This document shows, piece after piece, positions 1 through 9,278 of a stretch of DNA of 64,000 nucleotides (position 1 is its first letter; every line of letters starts with the position of its first letter). Position numbers and translations under genes: made by a program. The notes beneath the pieces are model-generated. The model searched no databases, was not told the DNA's origin, and was given only the letters and a program-made list of their open reading frames with translations. This DNA comes from an uncultured Lachnospiraceae bacterium (GTDB lineage: Bacteria > Bacillota > Clostridia > Lachnospirales > Lachnospiraceae), in the NCBI GenBank assembly GCA_902779445.1, contig CACZBM010000002.1, forward strand, positions 149,076-213,075. The letters are read 5' to 3'.

Positions 1-347
1 GGATCATTCAATCCCTCCGTGTTAAGCCAGTTGATTCCTTCAACGATACCTCTTGAAGCATAGAACATACCGGCAAGCACCAGTTCCTTAACACCGTTTG
101 CGTTGGCACCGGGTGTATTAAAGACTACTATACCCTTTTTAGCAAGCTCATCTAAGGGGATATTGTTTACTCCGGCACCGGCTCTCGCCACAGCCAGGAG
201 ATTCTTCGGGATCTCCAAGTCATGCATCTTGGCACTTCTCACGAGCACACAGTCTGCATCCTTATACTCTTCACAGGCTACGAATTTATCGCCGAACTCC
301 TTGAGACCTACGCTGGCAATTGGGTTTAAAGTGTGGTATTTATACAT
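1..347 (-). CDS. serA: D-3-phosphoglycerate dehydrogenase, N-terminal part (cut by window edge)
   Basis: The first 115 codons of a phosphoglycerate dehydrogenase, which oxidises 3-phosphoglycerate to 3-phosphohydroxypyruvate in serine synthesis. The reading frame starts at an ATG at 347 preceded by GGAGG and runs off the left edge. The translation begins MYKYHTLNPI and contains VARAGAGVNNIP and FNTPGANANGVKEL, typical of the substrate-binding domain of D-2-hydroxyacid dehydrogenases of the SerA type. The NAD-binding domain lies beyond the window. It follows serC in the same direction, and SerA and SerC catalyse consecutive steps. I infer the SerA assignment from the motifs and from this pairing. 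Confidence 0.88.
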   Translation of the reverse strand, partial: MYKYHTLNPIASVGLKEFGDKFVACEEYKDADCVLVRSAKMHDLEIPKNLLAVARAGAGVNNIPLDELAKKGIVVFNTPGANANGVKELVLAGMFYASRGIVEGINWLNTEGLND

Positions 348-380
348 TTCATTTCCTCCGATTATCCTTAACTCTCCTTT

Positions 381-578
381 GTCATCCTGAGCTACCCTAT
401 GTCATCCTGAGCTACCCTATGTCATCCTGAGCCACCCTATGTCATCCTGAGCGTTAGCGAAGGATCTCTCCTAATGCATATATGAGATTCTTCGCGTCTC
501 GTCTCCCGACTCGGTCCGCGCTAAACGCGTGCCACTGGCACGCAGCGCCGCTCAGAATGACATTTAGAATTCAGAATA
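381..578. repeat. Composite of TCATCCTGAG-family repeats with a 20-bp tandem run
   Basis: The serC-serA gap. Four copies of a 20-bp unit (GTCATCCTGAGCTACCCTAT) start at 381, 401, 421 and 441. The last copy passes into GCGTTAGCGAAGGATCTC. An inverted arm follows, with GAGATTCTTCGC, an inner palindrome CGTGCCACTGGCACG, and CGCTCAGAATGACA near 562. The whole forms a large imperfect palindrome of the repeat family called R1 here, which recurs at 1712, 3669, 14142, 15977, 40834 and 49453. No coding potential was seen. Confidence 0.85.
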
Positions 579-581
579 ACA

Positions 582-1664
582 TTAACTGTTCTTCTTCTCA
601 AAATCTTCCATAAACTGCACGAGCTTTGCCACACCTTCTTCAGGCATTGCATTATAGATGCTTGCTCTCATGCCTCCGACGGACCTGTGTCCTTTGAGGT
701 TAACAAATCCGGCCTCTGACGACTCAGCAATGAACTTCTTATTGAGTTCATCATCTCCTGTCACGAAGGGAACGTTCATAAGAGACCTGTATTCTTTTTC
801 CACAGTACCTTTAAACATCTTTGAATTATCAAGGAAGTCATAAAGGATCGCTGCCTTTTTCTCATTCTTTTCTTTCATGGCTTTTAGACCACCCTGATCC
901 TTAAGCCACTTAAACACAAGACCGCAGGTATATATCGTATAGCAGGGAGGAGTATTAAAAAGTGATCCTGCATCAGCCTGTGTCTTATATTTTAAGAGTG
1001 TCGGCGTTCCGGGAAGCACATCATCGGTTATAAGATCCTCACGGACAACAACAATACTCATTCCCGCAGGACCTACGTTCTTCTGTACTCCGCCGTAAAG
1101 AATCGCATACTTTGTTATATCATGAGGCTCGGATAAGAACATGGATGATACATCAGATACGAGATCCACGCCCTTTGTATTCGGAAGCTCCTTATATCTG
1201 GTCCCATATATCGTATTATTCTGACAGATATAGACATAATCCATGTCATCGGTTATGGGAAGATCAGAGACATCGGGAATATAGGAAAAAGTCTTATCGG
1301 CAGATGAAGCGAGGGCCACGGCATCTCCGTATCTCTTACCCTCTTCATAAGCTTTCTTAGCCCACTGTCCGGTAATGATATATCCGGCTTTCTTATTTTT
1401 CATCAGATTCATGGGAATAGCTGAAAACTGTGTCCACGCTCCGCCCTGCAGGAAAAGGACTTTATAATTATCCGGAATTCCCACAAGTTCCCTGAAATCT
1501 TTTTCTGCGGTATTTATGATCTCTTCAAACACCTTGGAGCGATGGCTCATTTCCATTACGGACTGACCGGAGCCATGATAATCAAGCATCTCCTCGGCGC
1601 ATGTCTTTAATACCTCTTCCGGCATCATTGCCGGACCTGCTGAAAAATTGTACACTCTGCTCAT
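582..1664 (-). CDS. serC: Phosphoserine aminotransferase
   Basis: A PLP enzyme that transfers the amino group of glutamate to 3-phosphohydroxypyruvate, giving phosphoserine. The 360-residue length is normal for SerC. The N-terminus (YNFSAGPAMMPEEVL) is the family signature, GGAWTQF is the substrate and phosphate-binding segment, and the PLP lysine is in YGGVQKNVGPAG. The C-terminus has the RSVGGMRASIYNAMP segment of the class V aminotransferase family. The start follows AGGAGAAAAAATCAG, a reasonable ribosome binding site. It lies between ilvB and serA in the same direction, so serine and branched-chain amino acid genes may be co-transcribed, although the repeat array behind ilvB could interrupt that. 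Confidence 0.97.
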   Translation of the reverse strand: MSRVYNFSAGPAMMPEEVLKTCAEEMLDYHGSGQSVMEMSHRSKVFEEIINTAEKDFRELVGIPDNYKVLFLQGGAWTQFSAIPMNLMKNKKAGYIITGQWAKKAYEEGKRYGDAVALASSADKTFSYIPDVSDLPITDDMDYVYICQNNTIYGTRYKELPNTKGVDLVSDVSSMFLSEPHDITKYAILYGGVQKNVGPAGMSIVVVREDLITDDVLPGTPTLLKYKTQADAGSLFNTPPCYTIYTCGLVFKWLKDQGGLKAMKEKNEKKAAILYDFLDNSKMFKGTVEKEYRSLMNVPFVTGDDELNKKFIAESSEAGFVNLKGHRSVGGMRASIYNAMPEEGVAKLVQFMEDFEKKNS

Positions 1665-1711
1665 TCTGATTTTTTCTCCTCTCCTGTTTTTAATGATCTC
1701 CTGAGTGACCG

Positions 1712-1955
1712 TAGAGAGATTCTTCGCTTCGCTCAGAATGACATTTTTTTGTCATCCTGAGGGCTTTGCTCAGAATGACATTTTTTGTCATCCTGAGGGC
1801 TTCGCTCAGAATGACATTTTTTTGTCATCCTGAGGGCTTTGCTCAGAATGACATTTTTTTGTCATCCTGAGGGCTTTGCCCAGAATGACATTTTTTGTCA
1901 TCCTGAGGGCTTTGCCCAGAATGACATTTTTTGTCATCCTGAGGGCTTTGCCCGA
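1712..1955. repeat. Tandem array of six R1 palindromic repeats between ilvB and serC
   Basis: GTCATCCTGAGGGCTT recurs at 1751, 1787, 1824, 1861, 1897 and 1933, a period of 36-37 bp. Each unit closes with (T/C)CAGAATGACA followed by a T-run, so every unit can fold as a hairpin TGTCAT(C/T)CTGAG...CTCAGAATGACA. The array is bounded by AGATTCTTCGCTTCGCTCAG on the serC side and CCCGAAGGATCTCA on the ilvB side, where it touches the ilvB stop codon. Hairpins flanked by A/T runs could act as terminators or mRNA-end protectors on either strand. This is inferred from the sequence alone. Confidence 0.9.
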
Positions 1956-1961
1956 AGGATC

Positions 1962-3629
1962 TCATAAATCTCTTTCATCGAAAGCCTCAGATATAGGCTT
2001 TCCGGGAGGTACCATAGGATAAACGCTGTCATCACTGTCTATTACACAGTCGATAACTACTGGTCCCTTTGCATTCAGGGCTTTCTTAAGAACCTCTTCC
2101 ACCTCACTTTTCTTTGTGATCCGATAGGCTTTACATCCAAGTCCCTCTGCAACTTTCACATAGTCTACTTTATCGGTTAATACGGTCTGAGAGTATCTCT
2201 TTCCGTAAAACAGGCTCTGCCACTGACGGACCATACCGAGTACGGAATTATTGATGATGATATCAATGACTTTTATGTCGTAACGGCTGGCTGTCGCAAG
2301 TTCATTAAGGTTCATACGGAAACATCCGTCTCCGCCTATGTTGATGACCTCCCTGTCAGGACACCCGACTTTCGCTCCTATTGCAGCTCCCAGTCCGTAG
2401 CCCATGGTACCGAGTCCACCGCTCGTGATAAACTGTCTGGGATGTCTGAACCTGTAGTACTGTGCAGTCCACATCTGATGCTGTCCCACATCGGTAGTGA
2501 TGATGGCATCTGACTTGGTAAGCTTATCTAAAACTTCCACCACGTAAGGACAGGTGAGCTTTTTCTTATCATAAAATAACGGAAATTCCTTCTTCATTCC
2601 CTGAATATAGGATATCCATTCTTTATGCTCTTTCTTTTCAACAAGGGGTGTTAATTTCCCGAGTATTTCCTTAAGGTCTCCAACCACACTGGCATTTGAA
2701 CGGACATTTTTATTTATCTCAGCGAGATCGATGTCTATATGTACGATCTTCGCGTGAGAAGCAAATTTCCTGGCATTTCCCGTGACTCTGTCAGAAAATC
2801 TCGCTCCCATGGCAATAAGGCAGTCACATTCACTTACACCTTTGTCGCTCGCCTTTGTACCGTGCATTCCTATCATACCGGTATAAAGAGGATCGGTGCA
2901 GTCAAAAGCTCCTTTTCCCATAAGTGTGTCACATACCGGTGAATCTATCTTCCTTGCAAATTCTTTGACTTCTTTGGAAGCACCGCTTATTACTGCTCCA
3001 CCGCCCACATAGATAAAGGGTTTCTTAGACTGATTGATATATCTGGCCGCTTCTTTTAGATCGTCCTCCGTATATCGGCAGGAACTCTTTAATTCTGCAG
3101 GTTTTTCGCGTTTGTAATCAATCTTGTCAGCTGTTACATCCTTTGTAACGTCCACAAGAACCGGGCCCGGACGTCCGCTTTGGGCGATCTCAAAAGCTCT
3201 CCTTAATTTTGTTGCCAGATTCTTTATATCCTTAACGATATAATTATGCTTGGTCACAGGCAAGGTTATGCCTGCTATATCCACTTCCTGGAAAGTGTCT
3301 TTTCCGAGAAGCGGCAGATTAACATTACAGGTTATGGCAACCATCGGAACAGAATCCATAAATGCCGTAGCTATACCGGTTACGAGGTTTGTGGCTCCCG
3401 GACCGGATGTAGCCATACAGACTCCCACCTTTCCGGTAGCTCTGGCATATCCGTCTGCCGCATGGCTGGCTCCCTGTTCATGGCTGGTAAGTACATGCCT
3501 TATCTCATCCGAATGTTTATAAAGAGCATCATAGACATTTAAGATAGCTCCTCCGGGATAGCCGAAGATCGTGTCTACCCCCTGTTCCTTCAGTACTTCT
3601 ATGATTATTTCTGCACCTGTTAATACCAT
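1962..3629 (-). CDS. ilvB: Acetolactate synthase, large catalytic subunit
   Basis: A thiamine diphosphate enzyme that condenses pyruvate into acetolactate, or pyruvate with 2-oxobutyrate, at the first common step of valine, leucine and isoleucine synthesis. Its 555 residues fit the family. Visible are the N-terminal YGYPGGAILNVYDAL-like segment with the catalytic Glu in SHEQGASHAADGYARATGK, the GPGATN motif, and the C-terminal diphosphate-binding motif GDGCFRMN...NN in GGDGCFRMNLNEL and INNSVLGMVRQWQ. The small regulatory subunit gene ilvN is not next to it here. It lies 81 bp downstream of ilvD in the order leuB-ilvD-ilvB. The last codon meets the R1 repeat array. Confidence 0.96.
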   Translation of the reverse strand: MVLTGAEIIIEVLKEQGVDTIFGYPGGAILNVYDALYKHSDEIRHVLTSHEQGASHAADGYARATGKVGVCMATSGPGATNLVTGIATAFMDSVPMVAITCNVNLPLLGKDTFQEVDIAGITLPVTKHNYIVKDIKNLATKLRRAFEIAQSGRPGPVLVDVTKDVTADKIDYKREKPAELKSSCRYTEDDLKEAARYINQSKKPFIYVGGGAVISGASKEVKEFARKIDSPVCDTLMGKGAFDCTDPLYTGMIGMHGTKASDKGVSECDCLIAMGARFSDRVTGNARKFASHAKIVHIDIDLAEINKNVRSNASVVGDLKEILGKLTPLVEKKEHKEWISYIQGMKKEFPLFYDKKKLTCPYVVEVLDKLTKSDAIITTDVGQHQMWTAQYYRFRHPRQFITSGGLGTMGYGLGAAIGAKVGCPDREVINIGGDGCFRMNLNELATASRYDIKVIDIIINNSVLGMVRQWQSLFYGKRYSQTVLTDKVDYVKVAEGLGCKAYRITKKSEVEEVLKKALNAKGPVVIDCVIDSDDSVYPMVPPGKPISEAFDERDL

Positions 3630-3668
3630 TTATTCTCCCTTAATAAATATCATTAAGTTAATCTACTG

Positions 3669-3698
3669 TGCGCACGCAGCGCCGCTCAGAATGACATC
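3669..3698. repeat. R1 half-element between ilvB and ilvD
   Basis: CGCACGCAGCGCCGCTCAGAATGACATC repeats the right arm of the element at 540-563, fused to AACCCTCATCTG-like sequence at the ilvD stop. It is a degenerate single arm, and no hairpin partner was seen nearby. Confidence 0.6.
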
Positions 3699-3710
3699 AG
3701 ATGAGGGTTT

Positions 3711-5372
3711 CTATATCTCCAGCACTGCGCCTCTATTGCCGCTGGTAACCATTTTCTGGTATCTCTCAAGATACCCGGTCTTCACATTGGGTTCCTTCGG
3801 CTTCCAGTTCTTTCTTCTCTCGTTTAATACTTCATCTGACAGATCTACATTTAAGGAATTATTCGGAATGTCGATCTTGATGATATCGCCTTCTTCTATC
3901 AGTGCAATAGGCCCGCCCACAGCAGCTTCAGGAGAAACATGTCCTATTGAAGCACCTCTTGACGCACCGGAAAATCTTCCGTCGGTAATAAGAGCAACAG
4001 ATGAACCAAGTCCCATTCCTGCAATAGCGGATGTTGGATTCAGCATCTCCCTCATTCCGGGACCGCCCTTAGGTCCTTCGTATCTTATAACAACTACATC
4101 TCCGGCCTTGATCTTTCCACCAAGTATTGCTTCTATAGCATCTTCCTCACAGTCAAATACCCTTGCAGGACCTTCATGGACCATCATCTCGGGAACTACT
4201 GCGGAACGCTTTACTATTCCGGTATCCGGTGCGATATTACCCTTAAGTACTGCGATCCCGCCCTCCTTCATATAAGGATTGTCGATAGGCCTTATTGTTT
4301 CTTCATCCATATTTACGCAGGATCTGATATTTTCTCCCACGGTCTTTCCGGTAACCGTCATGCAGTCCAGATTCAGAAGGTTTTTCTTTGAAAGCTCATT
4401 CATCACTGCATAGACTCCGCCTGCCTCATTAAGGTCCTCCATATAAGTATGTCCTGCAGGTGCCAGGTGGCAGAGATTGGGGGTTCTGGCAGATACTTCA
4501 TTTGCGATCTCCATATCCATTCTTATTCCGCATTCATGAGCAATGGCAGGAAGGTGGAGCATGGTATTGGTTGAACACCCGAGTGCCATATCGACTGTCA
4601 TGGCATTCATAAATGCTTTCTCTGTCATGATATCTCTGGGGCAGATATTCTTTTCATACATCTCCATAACCTGATAACCTGCCTTCTTGGCAAGTCTCAG
4701 TCTTTCTGAATATACTGCAGGCACGGTACCGTTACCCTTTAATCCCATACCTATAGCTTCTGTTAAACAGTTCATGGAATTTGCGGTGTACATACCTGAA
4801 CAGGATCCGCAGGTAGGACATACGTGCTCATCAAAGTAGTCAAGCTCTGCCTCATCTATCTTGCCCGCAGCCTTTTCACCAACTGCTTCAAACATTGAAG
4901 ACAGTGATCTCTTCTTTCCGTGTACATGACCTGCCAGCATGGGACCTCCGGATACAAATACCGTGGGGATATTGACCCTTGCTGCAGCCATTAAAAGTCC
5001 GGGGACATTTTTATCGCAGTTAGGAACCATCACTAGAGCGTCAAACTGATGGGCGAGAGCCATACACTCCGTAGAATCGGCAATTAAGTCTCTTGTTACC
5101 AGCGAATACTTCATGCCGATATGTCCCATTGCTATTCCGTCACAGACTGCAATTGCCGGGAAAACCACAGGCATACCGCCTGCCTCGGCAACTCCGAGCT
5201 TAACAGCTTCTACGATCTTATCTATATTCATGTGCCCGGGAACGATCTCATTATATGAGCTAACAATTCCCACCATGGGCTTCTTCATTTCTTCTCTGGT
5301 AAATCCAAGAGCATTAAAAAGGCTTCTTGCAGGTGCTGCCTGATCACCCTTTTTTACATTGTCACTTCTCAT
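3711..5372 (-). CDS. ilvD: Dihydroxy-acid dehydratase
   Basis: Dehydrates 2,3-dihydroxyisovalerate and 2,3-dihydroxy-3-methylvalerate to the 2-oxo acids of valine and isoleucine synthesis, using an Fe-S cluster. The protein has 553 residues. Cluster ligands are visible in [10 protein letters not shown] and [19 protein letters not shown], and the C-terminal [21 protein letters not shown] motif region is typical of the IlvD/Edd family. The ATG at 5372 is preceded by AGGAGGAAAAATC. It sits 12 bp downstream of leuB and upstream of ilvB in one direction, so one operon is likely. No T-box or other amino acid-sensing leader is seen before leuB within this stretch. Confidence 0.97.
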   Translation of the reverse strand: MRSDNVKKGDQAAPARSLFNALGFTREEMKKPMVGIVSSYNEIVPGHMNIDKIVEAVKLGVAEAGGMPVVFPAIAVCDGIAMGHIGMKYSLVTRDLIADSTECMALAHQFDALVMVPNCDKNVPGLLMAAARVNIPTVFVSGGPMLAGHVHGKKRSLSSMFEAVGEKAAGKIDEAELDYFDEHVCPTCGSCSGMYTANSMNCLTEAIGMGLKGNGTVPAVYSERLRLAKKAGYQVMEMYEKNICPRDIMTEKAFMNAMTVDMALGCSTNTMLHLPAIAHECGIRMDMEIANEVSARTPNLCHLAPAGHTYMEDLNEAGGVYAVMNELSKKNLLNLDCMTVTGKTVGENIRSCVNMDEETIRPIDNPYMKEGGIAVLKGNIAPDTGIVKRSAVVPEMMVHEGPARVFDCEEDAIEAILGGKIKAGDVVVIRYEGPKGGPGMREMLNPTSAIAGMGLGSSVALITDGRFSGASRGASIGHVSPEAAVGGPIALIEEGDIIKIDIPNNSLNVDLSDEVLNERRKNWKPKEPNVKTGYLERYQKMVTSGNRGAVLEI

Positions 5373-5384
5373 GATTTTTCCTCC

Positions 5385-6464
5385 TTATACTCTCTCTGCT
5401 ATAAGATCACCCATCTCATCGGTATTAACCTTTTTGCAGCCTTCAGAATAAATATCCCCGGTGCGATATCCTTCTTTAAGGACCTGTTTCACTGCATTAT
5501 CGATCGCATCTGCTTCTTTTTCCCTGTCAAATGAGAATCTGAGCATCATGGATGCTGAAAGAACTGTTGCAATGGGATTAGCAATATTCTTTCCTGCAAT
5601 ATCAGGAGCAGATCCGCCGCTTGGTTCATAGAGACCAAACTTTGTTTCGTTAAGTGAAGCACTCGGGAGCATACCTATGGAGCCTGTTATCATAGCTGCT
5701 TCGTCTGAAAGGATATCCCCGAACATATTCTCAGTAAGTATCACGTCAAACTGGGCCGGATCTTTTACAAGCTGCATGGCTGCATTGTCAACCAGCATAT
5801 GTTCAAGCTCGATATCCGGATATGACTCCTTCACTTCCTCGGTGACATTTCTCCACAATCTGGATGAGTCAAGTACATTTGCTTTATCAACGCTTGTGAC
5901 CTTTTTCCTTCTTTTACCCGCAACTTCGAAGGCTTTGACCGCGATCCTTCTTATCTCGTCCTCATTATATGTAAGGGTATCAACAGCTGTTCTGACACCG
6001 TTCTTATCAATAGTATATCTTTCTCCGAAGTACAGTCCTCCGGTGAGCTCTCTCATTATAAGCATATCGAAGCCCTGACAGGCCGTTTCGCTTTTTAGAG
6101 GGCATGCATCTGCAAGTTCGCTGTATAAAAGTGAAGGTCTCAGGTTTGCAAAAAGCCCCAGGGATTTTCTCAGCTTAAGTAGACCGGCTTCAGGCCTCTT
6201 TTCAGGAGGGAGCTTATACCAGGGTGAAGTAGAGGTATTTCCTCCGATAGAACCCATGAGAACGGCATCACACGACTTTGCGGTCTCTATAGTCTCATCT
6301 GTGAGAGGCACTCCGTTTGCATCTATTGAGCAGCCGCCCATCAGCATATCCACATAATCAAAGGAAATATCATACTTTTTCCCGACCGCATCCAGGACTT
6401 TTTTCGCTTCATTCACTATTTCGGGGCCTATTCCGTCGCCCCTTATAAGACCGATCTTATACAT
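5385..6464 (-). CDS. leuB: 3-isopropylmalate dehydrogenase
   Basis: NAD-dependent oxidative decarboxylation of 3-isopropylmalate in leucine synthesis. I place the start at the ATG at 6464 ([15 protein letters not shown]), which follows TATGGAGGTAGC. An in-frame ATG 12 codons earlier has no ribosome binding site and adds non-family residues. The resulting 359 residues match the family. Motifs seen are [22 protein letters not shown], the substrate-binding [25 protein letters not shown] and [17 protein letters not shown]. leuA, leuC and leuD are not in this window. The gene heads the leuB-ilvD-ilvB run and is 69 bp downstream of yajC. Confidence 0.96.
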   Translation of the reverse strand: MYKIGLIRGDGIGPEIVNEAKKVLDAVGKKYDISFDYVDMLMGGCSIDANGVPLTDETIETAKSCDAVLMGSIGGNTSTSPWYKLPPEKRPEAGLLKLRKSLGLFANLRPSLLYSELADACPLKSETACQGFDMLIMRELTGGLYFGERYTIDKNGVRTAVDTLTYNEDEIRRIAVKAFEVAGKRRKKVTSVDKANVLDSSRLWRNVTEEVKESYPDIELEHMLVDNAAMQLVKDPAQFDVILTENMFGDILSDEAAMITGSIGMLPSASLNETKFGLYEPSGGSAPDIAGKNIANPIATVLSASMMLRFSFDREKEADAIDNAVKQVLKEGYRTGDIYSEGCKKVNTDEMGDLIAERV

Positions 6465-6533
6465 GCTACCTCCATATTGCATAAGGGACGTGCATTGCAC
6501 GCCCCCTATTAGAATCTTTGTTTTCAGCCCTGT

Positions 6534-6860
6534 TCAGGCATCTTTCGAAGACTCAGCTTTTTCAATTTCCGCAATAGCTGCTTTTCTCATGGGAATACGG
6601 CAGTTCTTATTGCTTCCGAACTCCACGATCACCATATCGTCAGAGATATCGATCACTACACCGTAGAAACCGCTCTTGGTCACTACATAGTCTCCGACTT
6701 CCATAGAATCGAGCATGGCCTGCAGCCTCTGCTGTTCCTTTTTCTGGGGACGTACCGAGATGAAATAAAAAAATCCGATGATAGCCACCACATAAAGGAT
6801 CATCACACCGATGTTTCCAAAACCGGATGCTCCTCCGGCAGTTAATAAAATGTCTGTCAT
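6534..6860 (-). CDS. yajC: Preprotein translocase subunit YajC
   Basis: A small single-span membrane protein associated with the SecDF-YajC complex at the Sec translocon. It has 108 residues: a short N-terminus, one membrane segment around residues 15-37 (IGVMILYVVAIIGFFYF), the conserved VRPQKKEQQR just after it, and a beta-rich C-terminal domain with VGDYVVTKSGFYGVV. The ATG is preceded by AAAGGAGTATAGTAAAA. Its position directly downstream of tgt is a widely conserved pairing in bacteria. secD and secF are not here. Confidence 0.94.
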   Translation of the reverse strand: MTDILLTAGGASGFGNIGVMILYVVAIIGFFYFISVRPQKKEQQRLQAMLDSMEVGDYVVTKSGFYGVVIDISDDMVIVEFGSNKNCRIPMRKAAIAEIEKAESSKDA

Positions 6861-6930
6861 TTTTACTATACTCCTTTACAACGCTAAAAGATACTATACA
6901 AAAAAATCCATACTTCCGCAAGTGCATGAT

Positions 6931-8070
6931 TTAATCTTCGGGGGTATTGTAGTTACGTATGAATTCTTCCCTGAAGGCTGTATATCTGTTCTCCTCTATT
7001 GCACTTCTGATCTCTTCCATGAGATTATTATAGAAGTAGAGATTATGCATAACAGCAAGCCTCATTCCAAGCATCTCACCGGCCTTTAGAAGATGCCTCA
7101 AATATGCCCTTGTATGATTCCTGCAGACCGGACAGTTGCACCCGGTTTCAAGCGGTCTCGTATCCATCTCATATCTGGCGTTCATAAGATTTAATTTTCC
7201 GTGATGGGTGTATATATGTCCGTGGCGTCCGTTCCTCGTGGGATAGACGCAGTCAAAAAAGTCCACTCCGCGGTAAACCGCTTCTACTATATTAATGGGG
7301 GTACCGACACCCATAAGATATGTAGGTTTATTCTGTGGAAGATGCGGAACCGTCACATCAATTACGTGGTACATCTCTTCTGCTGTCTCTCCGACTGCCA
7401 GCCCTCCAAGTGCATATCCATCAAGGTCAAGCTCAGATATCTCATCCGCCTGTGAGATCCTGATATCATCATAAACTGCCCCCTGATTTATCCCGAAAAG
7501 CATCTGATCCGGATTAATGGTATCAGGAAGACCCTTTAATCTCTCCATTTCATCTTTGCAGCGTCTGAGCCACCTTGTGGTCCTCTCTACAGACGGGAGC
7601 ACATAATCTCTCGAAGCCTTGGCATTCGGGCATTCATCAAAGGCCATCGCAATGGTGGAGCCTAAGTTTGACTGTATCCTCATAGATTCTTCCGGTCCCA
7701 TAAAGATCCTGTGACCGTCAATATGGGATCTGAATGTCACTCCCTCTTCCTTTATCTTTCTTAAAGATGCAAGAGAAAATACCTGAAATCCACCGGAGTC
7801 GGTAAGGATCGGTCTATCCCAATTCATAAACTTATGCAGCCCGCCGAGAGCCTTTATCTTCTCGTCTCCGGTCCTTACATGGAGGTGATATGTATTACAG
7901 AGCTCCACCTGACTCTTCAGATCATGAAGGTCCGGTGATGAAACCGCTCCCTTTATTGCCGCTGCAGTTCCCACATTCATAAAAACAGGTGTCTCTATCA
8001 CACCGTGAACTGTGGTAAACCTGCCCCGCTTTGCACGTCCGTCTACATTTAATAATTCATAGTTTTTCAT
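6931..8070 (-). CDS. tgt: Queuine/preQ1 tRNA-guanine transglycosylase
   Basis: Exchanges the guanine at position 34 of GUN-anticodon tRNAs for preQ1 in queuosine synthesis. The 379-residue protein has the catalytic Asp in ILTDSGGFQVFSL, MAFDECPN, the loop YALGGLAVGE, the second Asp in DFFDCVYPTRNGRHG, and the zinc ligands C-x-C-x2-C...H in GCNCPVCRNHTRAYLRHL, all in the expected order. The start codon follows GGATGAGGGTAT, and this Shine-Dalgarno is the very end of the R2 repeat that fills the gap to the upstream carboxypeptidase gene. yajC follows 70 bp downstream. queA is not adjacent. Confidence 0.97.
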   Translation of the reverse strand: MKNYELLNVDGRAKRGRFTTVHGVIETPVFMNVGTAAAIKGAVSSPDLHDLKSQVELCNTYHLHVRTGDEKIKALGGLHKFMNWDRPILTDSGGFQVFSLASLRKIKEEGVTFRSHIDGHRIFMGPEESMRIQSNLGSTIAMAFDECPNAKASRDYVLPSVERTTRWLRRCKDEMERLKGLPDTINPDQMLFGINQGAVYDDIRISQADEISELDLDGYALGGLAVGETAEEMYHVIDVTVPHLPQNKPTYLMGVGTPINIVEAVYRGVDFFDCVYPTRNGRHGHIYTHHGKLNLMNARYEMDTRPLETGCNCPVCRNHTRAYLRHLLKAGEMLGMRLAVMHNLYFYNNLMEEIRSAIEENRYTAFREEFIRNYNTPED

Positions 8071-8072
8071 AT

Positions 8073-8186
8073 ACCCTCATCCGTCACGGCTTCGCCGTGC
8101 CAACTTACCGATGGCAGCTGCGCATAGCACAGCTAAACGCCATTCAAAACGTGCCACTGGCACGTTTTGCCCATAGGGAGAAGGCT
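8073..8186. repeat. R2 intercistronic palindromic repeat between the carboxypeptidase gene and tgt
   Basis: Runs from the stop codon of the carboxypeptidase gene to the Shine-Dalgarno of tgt. On the plus strand it reads CCCTCATCCGTCACGGCTTCGCCGTG, then CTTACCGATGGCAGC, an inner palindrome AAAACGTGCCACTGGCACGTTTT, and CCCATAGGGAGAAGGCTT. Near-identical copies occur at 54717 and 60229, and a short one at 28745. Confidence 0.88.
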
Positions 8187-9214
8187 TAATCTACTGCTCC
8201 GATCTCTTTCGTATATTCTTCCAGAGTGATCCCTCTCTCCATTATCTCATGAGCTGCTTCACCCACATACCTGTAGTGCCAGGGCTCAAATTCAATACCC
8301 GTTATATTTTCTTTACCCAACGGATATCTTAATATAAATCCGTAATCTGCGCTGTGTTCTTTTAACCACCTTCCGGCTCTGGTATCCGCAAATCCCGCAT
8401 CCAGGAACTTATATTCATTGGATATAAAGTCAAAAGCAAGTCCAACCTGATGTTCACTGGTGCCGGGAATAGCTATGGTCTGGCTTGCAAGGTTATACGC
8501 TTCCTTTTCACTGTATCCCTTCCTCATATAGGACTTTTTCTTTCTCTCAAACAGTATTTCCTGCTTTTCATCAGACCTGTAAGGTGAACAGATATAGAGT
8601 GTTACACCGTCTTCCTTTGCTCCGTTTATCATATCCAGTACGTGGGGAATAACCCTCACATCGGACTGGACGTTTCCTCTGATGGTTTCCAGCTGCAGGT
8701 CATAGTCTACGGGAATATGGTGTTCTTTATTTATTAAGATAAGGGACCAGTCATCCGCATAGGATGCCTGTAAATACCCGTCATTCTCATCATAGATCCT
8801 GGCTTCATAATCTGCCTGATAATCATTTGTTATCTCGTTTTCAGCTGTTAATGAAGCATTCATTGCAACCAGCAGGTCGTTCGCCGATACTTCGAGTTCC
8901 CGTGATCCGCTCTCGGGTGAAGTCACATCCATTCCGGCGTCAATATACTCAACTTCGAAAGAACCTTCATCCGTATTAACATACACCTTTTTTTCCTCAG
9001 CTTCAGGCTGGTTCTCGGCAAAGGAAAAGCTAGTAAATGACACGAAAACAAGACCTATCGCGCATATACCTGCTATCTTTCTCATATGTGAAAAGAGGAA
9101 GGTGAACAGATAGTAGAAGAACAGATAGACCGCAACTATTATCGTGCAGGGTATCTTCAGTAATTTATTATTTCTTCCGGCCCTTATAAGACCGATCACT
9201 ACTTTCGATTTCAT
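8186..9214 (-). CDS. D-alanyl-D-alanine carboxypeptidase, VanY/DacB (peptidase M15B) family
   Basis: A predicted zinc peptidase that trims the terminal D-Ala from peptidoglycan stem peptides outside the membrane. The C-terminal half has the M15 motifs: the SPYRSDEKQ substrate loop, the zinc ligands in GTSEHQVGLAFDF (H and D), and the second His in FEPWHYRYVGE. Residues 20-42 and 46-66 are hydrophobic, so the 342-residue form would have two membrane spans. An alternative ATG at 9085 (MRKIAGICAIG) would leave a single signal-peptide-like segment. Neither start has a good ribosome binding site, so the N-terminus is uncertain. The stop codon TAA lies in the end of the R2 repeat. Confidence 0.85.
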   Translation of the reverse strand: MKSKVVIGLIRAGRNNKLLKIPCTIIVAVYLFFYYLFTFLFSHMRKIAGICAIGLVFVSFTSFSFAENQPEAEEKKVYVNTDEGSFEVEYIDAGMDVTSPESGSRELEVSANDLLVAMNASLTAENEITNDYQADYEARIYDENDGYLQASYADDWSLILINKEHHIPVDYDLQLETIRGNVQSDVRVIPHVLDMINGAKEDGVTLYICSPYRSDEKQEILFERKKKSYMRKGYSEKEAYNLASQTIAIPGTSEHQVGLAFDFISNEYKFLDAGFADTRAGRWLKEHSADYGFILRYPLGKENITGIEFEPWHYRYVGEAAHEIMERGITLEEYTKEIGAVD

Positions 9215-9278
9215 AGAGTATACTTATACTATATATTAATTAAAAAATAAACCCTCACCCGACACCCCGGACGGTTTT

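Noticed and set aside
381..460. A 20-bp tandem run as a possible CRISPR or iteron origin
   Set aside because: There are no spacers, no rep gene and no DnaA boxes; the unit is part of the R1 family.
1740..1960. Regular repeats that could be read as a CRISPR array
   Set aside because: The spacing is only a few T bases between palindromic units, there are no unique spacers, and no cas gene is nearby. It is an R1 repeat array.
3571..4275. A 234-codon plus-strand frame opposite ilvD
   Set aside because: Antisense to a fully conserved enzyme and runs through an R1 element. No independent evidence.
6465..6533. A T-box or other amino acid-sensing leader before leuB
   Set aside because: The gap is only 69 bp with a small GTGCATTGCAC palindrome and no T-box sequence or terminator.
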